Positions 56,301 to 64,000 of a stretch of DNA of 64,000 nucleotides are shown here, one piece after another. Position 1 is the stretch's first letter; each line of letters opens with the position of its first letter. The stretch is from Morinoia aosen (Eukaryota; Arthropoda; Malacostraca; Amphipoda; Talitridae): assembly GCA_030386875.1 (NCBI GenBank), contig JASJYW010000026.1, positions 10,248,246-10,312,245 of the forward strand, in the 5' to 3' direction. The translations under genes were made by a program, and so were the position numbers. Below the pieces are notes generated by a model. The model worked only from the letters and a program-made list of their open reading frames with translations. It was not told where the DNA came from and searched no databases.

Positions 56301-59300
56301 AAAATGCGTGTTTTGGGCCATTCCCTAGGCCGAATGCGGTGAAAATCACGTCGTTTGCTGTTTCCCGTGGCGACATAGGCGGAAAGTGCATATTTACCGA
56401 TTCCACGGTCGACAGAGCTAAAATGCGTGTTTCGGGCCATTCCTAGGCCGAATGCGTGGTGAAAAATCACTTCGTTTGCTGTTTCCCGTGGCGACATAGG
56501 CGGAAAGTGCATATTTAGCCGATTCCACGGTCGACAGAGCTAAAATGCGTGTTTTGGGCCATTCCTAGGCCGAATGCGGTGAAAATCACGTCGTTTGCCT
56601 TTTCCCGTGGCGACATAGGCGGAAAGTGCATATTTAGCCGTTTCCACGGTCGACAGAGCTAACATGCGTGTTTTGGGCCATTCCTAGGCCGAATGCGGTG
56701 AAAATCACGTCGTTTGCTGTTTCCGTGGCGACATAGGCGGAAAGTGCATATTTAGCCGATTCCACGGTCGACAGAGCTAAAATGCGTGTTTTGGGCCATT
56801 TCTAGGCCGAATGCGGTGAAAATCACGTCGTTTGCTGTTTCCCGTGGCGACATAGGCGGAAAGTGCATATTTAGCCGATTCCACGGTAGACAGAGCTAAA
56901 ATGCGTGTTTTGGGCCATTCCTAGGCCGAATGCGGTGGAAATCACGTCGTTTGCTGTTTCCCGTGGCGACATAGGCGGAAAGTGCATATTTAGCCGATGC
57001 CACGGTCGACAGAGCTAAAATGCGTGTTTTGGGCCATTCCTAGGCCTAATGCGGTGAAAATCACGTCGTTTGCTGTTTCCCGTGGCGACATAGGCGGAAA
57101 AGTGCATATTTAGCCGTTTCCACGGTCGACAGAGCTAAAATGCGTTTTTTGGGCCATTCCTAGGCCGAATGCGGTGAAAATCACGTCGTTTGCTGTTTCC
57201 CGTGGCGACATAGGCGGAAAGTGCATATTTAGCCGATTCCACGGTCGACAGGGCTAAAATGCGGTGTTTTAGGCCATTCCTAGGCCGAATGCGGTGAAAA
57301 TCACGTCGTTTGCTGTTTCCCGTGGCGACATAGGCGGAAAGTGCATATTTAGCCGTTTCCACGGTCGACAGAGCTAAAATGCGTGTTTTTGGCCATTCCT
57401 AGGCCGAATGCGGTGAAAATCACGTTCGTTTGCTGTTTCCCGTAGTGACATAGGCGGAAAGTGCATATTTAGCCGATTCCACGGTCGACAGAGCTAAAAT
57501 GCGTGTTTTGGGCCATTCCTAGGCCGAATGCGGTGAAAATCACGTCGTTTGCTGTTTCCCGTGGCAACATAGGCGGAAAGTGCATATTTAGCCGATTCCA
57601 CGGTCGACAGGGCTAAAATGCGTGTTTTGGGCCATTCCTAGGCCGAATGCGGTGAAAATCACGTCGTTTGCTGTTTCCCGTGGCGACATAGGCGGGAAAG
57701 TGCATATTTAGCCGTTCCCACGGTCGACAGAGCTAAAATGCGTGTTTTGGGCCATTCCTAGGCCGAATGCGGTGATAATCACGTCCGCTTGCTGTTTCCC
57801 GTGGCGACATAGGCGGAAAGTGCATATATAGCCGATTCCACGGTCGACAGAGCTAAAATCCGTGTTTTAGGCCATTCCTAGGCCGAATGCGGTGAAAATC
57901 ACGTCGTTTGCTGTTTCCCGTGGCGACATAGGCGGAAAGTGCATATTTAGCCGATTCCACGGTCGACAGAGCTAAAATGCGTGTTGTGGGCCATTTCTAG
58001 GCCGAATGCGGTGAAAATCACGTCGTTTGCTGTTTTCCGTGGCGACATAGGCGGAAAGTGCATATTTAGCCGATTCCACGGTCGACAGAGCTAAAATGCG
58101 TGTTTTTGGCCATTCCTAGGCCGAATGCGGTGAAAATCACGTCGATTGCTGTTTCCCGTGGCGACATAGGCGGAAAGTGCATATTTAGCCGATTCCACGG
58201 TCGACAGAGCTAAAATGCGTGTTTTGGGCCATTCCTAGGCCGAATGCGGTGAAAATCACGTCGTTTGCTGTTTCCCGTGGCGACATAGGCGGAAAGTGCA
58301 TATTTAGCCGATTCCACGGTCGACAGAGCTTAAAATGCGTGTTTTGGGCCATTCCTAGGCCGAATGCGGTGAAAATCACGTCGTTTGCTGTTTCCCGTGG
58401 CGACATAGGCGGAAAATGCATATTTTGCCGATTCCACGGTCGACAGAGCTAAAATGCGTGTTTTGGGTCATTCCTAGGCCGAATGCGGTGAAAATCACGT
58501 CGTTTGCTGTTTCCCGTGGCGACACAGGCGGAAAGTGCATATTTAGCCGATTCCACGGTCGACAGAGCTAAAATGCGTGTTTGGGGCCATTGCTAGGCCG
58601 AATGCGGTGAAAATCACGTCGTTTTGCTGTTTCCCGTGGCGACATAGGCGGAAAGTGCATATATAGCCGATTCCACGGTCGACAGAGCTAAAATGCGTGT
58701 TTTGGGCCATTCCTAGGCCGAATGCGGTGAAAATCACGTCGTTTGCTTTTTCCCGTGGCGACATAGGCGGAAAGTGCATATTTAGCCGTTTCCACGGTTC
58801 GACAGAGCTAAAATGCGTGTTTTGGGCCATTTCTAGGCCGCATGCGGTGAAAATCACGTCGTTTGCTGTTTCCCGTGGCGACATAGGCGGAAAGTGCATA
58901 TTTAGCCGATTCCACGGTCGACAGGGCTAAAATGCGTGTTTTTGGCCATTCCAAGGCCGAATGCGGTAAAAATCACGTCGTTTGCTGTTTCCCGTGGCGA
59001 CTTAGGCGGAAAGTGCATATATAGCCGTTTCCACGGTCGACAGAGCTAAAATGCGTGTTTTGGGCCATTCCTAGGCCGAATGCGGTGAAAATCACGTCGT
59101 TTGCTGCTTCCGTGGCGACATAGGCGGAAAGTGCATATTCAGCCGTTTCCACGGTCGACAGAGCTAAAATGCGTGTTTTGGGCCATTTCTAGGCCGCATG
59201 CGGTGAAAATCACGTCGTTTGCTGTTTCCCGTGGCGACATAGGCGGAAAGTGCATATTTAGCCGATTCCACGATCGACAGGGCTAAAATGCGTTGTTTTT

Positions 59301-62300
59301 GGCCATTCCAAGGCCGAATGCGGTAAAAATCACGTCGTTTGCTGTTTCCCGTGGCGACTTAGGCGGAAAGTGCATATAATAGCCGTTTCCACGGTCGACA
59401 GAGCTAAAATGCGTGTTTTCGGCCATTCTTAGGCCGAATGCGGTGAAAATCACGTCGTTTGCTGTTTCCCGTGGCAACATAGGCGGAAAGTGCATATTTA
59501 GCCGTTTCCACGGTCGACAGAGCTAAAATGCGTGTTTTGGGCCATTCCTAGGCCGAATGCGGTGAAAATCACGTCGTTTTGCTGTTTCCCGTGGCGACAT
59601 AGGCGGAAAGTGCATATTTAGCCGATTGCACGGTCGACTGAGCTAAAATGCGTGTCTTGGGCCATTCCTAGGCCGAATACGGTGAAAATCACGTCGTTTG
59701 CTGTTTCCGTGGCGACATAGGCGGAAAGTGCATATTTAGCCGATTCCCCGGTCGACAGAGCTAAAATGCGTGTTTGGGGCCTTTCCTAGGCCGAATGCGG
59801 TGAAAATCACGTCGTTTGCTGTTTCCCGTGGCGACATAGGCGGAAAGTGCATATTTAGCCGATTCCACGGTCGACAGAGCTAAAATGCGTGTTTTGGGCC
59901 ATTCCTAGGCCGAATGCGGTGAAAATCACGTCGTTTGCTTTTTCCCGTGGCGACATAGGGCGGAAAGTGCATATATAGCCGATTCGACGGTCGACAGAGC
60001 AAAAATGCGTGTTTTGGGCCATTCCTAGGCCGAATGCGGTGAAAATCACGTCGTTTGCTGTTTCCCGTGGCGACATAGGCGGAAAGTGCATATTTAGCCG
60101 TTTCCACGGTCGACAGAGCTAAAATGCGTTTTTTGGGCCATTCCTAGGCCGAATGCGGTGAAAATCATGTCGTTTGCTGTTTCCCGTGGCGACATGGGCG
60201 GAAAGTGCATATTTAGCCGATTCCACGGTCGACAGGGCTAAAATGCGTGTTTTGGGCCATTCCTAGGCCGAATGCGGTGAAAATCACGTCGTTTGCTGTT
60301 TCCCGTGGCGACATAGGCGGAAAGTGCATATTTAGCCGATTCCACGGTCGACAGGGCTAAAATGCGTGCTTTTGGCCACTCCTAGGCCGAATGCTGTGAA
60401 AATCACGTCGTTTGCTGTTTCCCGAGGCGACATAGGCGGAAAGTGCATATTTAGCCGTTTCCACGGTCGACAGAACCAAAATGGGTGTTTTGGGCCATTC
60501 CTAGGCCCGAATGCGGTGAAAATCACGTCGTTTGCTGTTTCCCGTGGCGACATAGGCGGAAAGTGCATATTTACCCGATTCCACGGTCGACAGAGCTAAA
60601 ATGCGTGTTTCGGGCCATTCCTAGGCCGAATGCGGTGAAAATCACTTCGTTTGCTGTTTCCCGTGGCGACATAGGCGGAAAGTGCATAATTTAGCCGATT
60701 CACGGTCGACAGAGCTAAAATGCTTGTTTTGGGCCATTCCTAGGCCGAATGCGGTGAAAATCACGTCGTTTGCCTTTTCCCGTGGCGACATAGGCGGAAA
60801 GTGCATATTTAGCCGTTTCCACGGTCGACAGAGCTAACATGCGTGTTTTTGGGCCATTCCTAGGCCGAATGCGGTGAAAATCACGTCGTTTGCTGTTTCC
60901 CGTGGCGACATAGGCGGAAAGTGCATATTTAGCCGATTCCACGGTCGACAGAGCTAAAATGCGTGTTTTGGGCCATTTCTAGGCCGAATGCGGTGAAAAT
61001 CACGTCGTTTGCTGTTTCCCGTGGCGACATAGGCGGAAAGTGCATATTTAGCCGATTCCACGGTAGACAGAGCTAAAATGCGTGTTTTGGGCCATTCCTA
61101 GGCCCGAATGCGGTGGAAATCACGTCGTTTGCTGTTTCCCGTGGCGACATAGGCGGAAAGTGCATATTTAGCCGATGCCACGGTCGACAGAGCTAAAATG
61201 CGTGTTTTGGGCCATTCCTAGGCCTAATGCGGTGAAAATCACGTCGTTTGCTGTTTCCCGTGGCGACATAGGCGGAAAGTGCATATTTAGCCGTTTCGCA
61301 CGGTCGACAGAGCTAAAATGCGTTTTTTGGGCCATTCCTAGGCCGAATGCGGTGAAAATCACGTCGTTTGCTGTTTCCCGTGGCGACATAGGCGGAAAGT
61401 GCATATCAGCCGATTCCACGGTCGACAGAGCTAAAATGCGTGTTTTGGGCCATTCGTTGGCCGAATGCGGTGAAAATCACGTCGTTTGCTGTTTCCCGTG
61501 GCGACATAGACGGAAAGTGCATATTTAGCCGTTTCCACGGTCGACAGGGCTAAAAATGCGTTGTTTTGGGCCATTCCTAGGCCAAATGCGGTGAAAATCA
61601 CGTCGTTTGCTATTTCCCGTGGCGACATAGGCGGAAAGTGCATATTTAGCCGATTCCACGGTCGACAGAGCTAAAATGCGTGTTTTGGGCCATTCCTAGG
61701 CCGAATGCGGTGAAAATCACGTCGTTTGCTGTTTCCCGTGGCGACATAGGCGGAAAGTGCATATTTAGCCGTTTCCACGGTCGACAGGGCTAAAATGCGT
61801 GTTTTGGGCCATTCCTAGGCCGAATGCGGTAAAAAATCACGTCGTTTGCTGTTTCCCGTGGCGACATAGGCGGAAAGTGCATATTTAGCCGTTTCCACGG
61901 TCGACAGCGCTAAAATGCGTGTTTTGGGCCATTCCTCGGCCGAATGCGGTGAAAATCACGTCGTTTGCTGTTTCCCCTGGCGACATAGGCGGAAAGTGCA
62001 TATGTAGCCGTTTCCACGGTCGACAGAGCTAAAATGCGTGTTTTGGGCCATTCCTAGGCCGAATGCGGTGAAAATCACGTCGTTTGGTGTTTCCCGTGGC
62101 GACATAGGCGGAATATGCATATTTAGCCGATTCCACGGTCGACAGAGCTAAAATGCGTGTTTTGGGCCATTCCTATCCCGAATGCGGTGAAAATCACGTC
62201 GTTTGCTGTTTCCGTGGCGACATAGGCGGAAAGTGCATATTTAGCCGATTCCACGGTCGACAGAGCTAAAATGCGTGCTTTGGGCCATTCTAGGCCGAAT

Positions 62301-64000
62301 GCGGTGAAAATCACGTCGTTTGCTGTTTCCCGTGGCGACATAGGCGGAAAGTGCATATTTAGCCGTTTCCACGGTCGACAGGACTAAAATGCGGTGTTTT
62401 GGGCCATTCCTAGGCCGAATGCGGTGAAAATCACGTCGTTTGCTGTTTCCCGAGGCGACATAGGCGGAAAGTGCATATGTAGCCGTTTCCACGGTCGACA
62501 GAGCCAAAATGCGTGCTTTGGGCCATTCCTAGGCCGAATGCGGTGAAAATCACGTCGTTTGCTGTTTCCCGTGGCGACATAGGCGGAAAGTGCATATTTA
62601 GCCGTTTCCACGGTCGACAGGACTAAAATGCGTGTTTTGGGCCATTCCTAGGCCGAATGCGGTGAAAATCACGTCGTTTGCTGTTTCACGAGGCGACATA
62701 GGCGGAAAGTGCATATTTAGCCGTTTCCACGGTCGACAGAGCCAAAATGCGTGCTTTGGGCCATTCCTAGGCCGAATGCGGTGAAAATCACGGTCGTTTG
62801 CTGTTTTCCGCGGCGACATAGGCGGAAGTGCATATTAGGCCGATTCCACGGTGGACAGAGCTAAAATGCGTGTTTTGGGCCATTCCTAGGCCGAATGCGG
62901 TGAAAATCACGTCGTTTGCTGTTTTCCGTGGCGACATAGGTGGAAAGTGCATATTTAGCCGTTTCCACGGTCGACAGGGCTAAAATGCGTGCTTTGGGCC
63001 ATTCCTAGGCCGAATGCGGTGAAAATCACGTTGTTTGCTGTTTCCCGTGGTGACATATGCGGAAAGTGCATATTTAGCCGTTTCCACGGTCGACAGGGCT
63101 AAAATGCGTGTTTTGGGCCATTCCTAGGCCGAATGCGGAGAAAATCCCGTCGTTTGCTGTTTCCCGTGGCGACATAGGCGGAAAGTGCATATTTAGCCGA
63201 TTCCACGGTCGACAGAGCTAAAATGCGTGTTTTGGGCCATTCCTAGGCCGAATGCGGTGAAAATCACGTCGTTTGCTGTTTCCCGTGGCGATATAGGCGG
63301 AAAGTGCATATTTAGCCGTTTCCACGTTCGACAGAGCTAAAATGCGTGTTTTGGGCCATTCCTAGGCCGAATGCGGTGAAAATCACGTCGTTTGCTGTTT
63401 CCCGTGGCGACATAGGCGGAAAGTGCATATTTAGCCGTTTCCACGGTCGACAGGGCTAAAATGCGTGCTTTGGGCCATTCCTAGGCCGAATGCGGTGAAA
63501 ATCACGTTGTTTGCTGTTTCCCGTGGTGACATAGGCGGAAAGTGCATATTTAGCCGATTCCACGGTCGACAGAGCTAAAATGCGTGTTTTGGGTCATTCC
63601 TAGGCCGAATGCGGTGAAAATCACGTCGTTTGCTGTTTCCCGTGGCGACATAGGCGGAAATTGCATAATTAGCCGTTTCCACGGTCGACAGAGCAAAAAA
63701 GAGTGTTTTGGGCCATTCCTAGGCCGAATGCGGTGAAATCACGTCGTTTGCTGTTCCCGTGGCGACATAGGCGGAAAGTGCATATTTAGCCGTTTCCACG
63801 GTCGACAGAGCTAAAATGCGTGTTTTGGGCCATTCCTAGGCCGAATGCGGTGAAAATCACGTCGTTTGCTGTTTCCCGTGGCGACATTGGCGGAAAGTGC
63901 ATATATAGCCGTTTCACGGTCGACAGGGCTAAAATGCGTGTTTTGGGCCATTCCTTGGCCGAATGCGGTGGAAAATCACGTCGTTTGCTGTTTCCCTTGG
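53350..64000 (+). repeat. 119-bp satellite array, right segment
   Basis: About 90 monomers reaching the window edge. Private variants recur: GACAGAACCAAAATG at about 53672, 56292 and 60470 (spacing 2,620 and 4,177 bp), CACGGTAGACAG at about 54263, 56883 and 61060 (same spacing), GTTTGCCTTTTCCCG near 53970, 56595 and 60771. The units are therefore 22 and 35 monomers. From about 61700 onward this pattern fades and monomers with GTGCTTTGGGCC appear. No gene. Confidence 0.96.

Noticed and set aside
58-64000. CENP-B box in the satellite monomer
   Set aside because: I looked for the TTCG....A..CGGG pattern in the monomer and found no match.

Overview
The window is eukaryotic heterochromatin-type DNA, most likely from an arthropod (a guess from the style of the retroelements; no host gene is present to test it). 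About 44.4 kb is one tandem satellite with a 119-bp monomer, roughly 370 copies, all in the same orientation. Two full-length LTR retrotransposons of one Ty3/gypsy-type family (about 18.5 kb together) are inserted in it. The sequence has three runs of N (1-57, 26022-26521, 52850-53349). No host protein-coding gene, tRNA, rRNA or CRISPR array was seen.

Layout: satellite 58-12983; element 1 on the minus strand 12984-21500 (TSD CTAG); satellite 21501-26021, gap, satellite 26522-35714; element 2 on the plus strand 35715-45707 (TSD CCTA); satellite 45708-52849, gap, satellite 53350-64000. The satellite carries higher-order repeats: periods of about 3.3-3.8 kb in the left part, an apparently identical 2,018-bp tandem duplication beside element 1, and further kb-scale repeats in the centre and right. 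Both elements entered the monomer at the same CCTAGG palindrome, one base apart.

Each element has LTR - PBS - long leader - gag - (-1 frameshift) - pol (protease, RT, RNase H, integrase) - long 3' region with small ORFs - polypurine tract - LTR. Gag and pol are joined by a T TTT TTA slippery heptamer, the same heptamer used by HIV-1, and the pol frame after the shift is exactly 4,398 bp in both copies. Element 1 (LTRs differ at 2 of 316 positions) has lost most of gag and has one nonsense codon between protease and RT, but its RT-RNase H-integrase frame is open. Element 2 (LTRs identical by eye) has an intact gag, protease and RT/RNase H but two nonsense codons inside the integrase catalytic core. 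The lesions are complementary and neither copy looks autonomous.

The least explained part is the 3' region. It holds a roughly 75-codon ORF kept in both copies downstream of a good splice acceptor, a 104-aa ORF present only in element 2 with a myristoylation-type N terminus and one membrane segment, and a degraded ORF with a second MGNK-type N terminus near the 3' LTR. These may be remnants of an accessory or envelope-replacing gene module.
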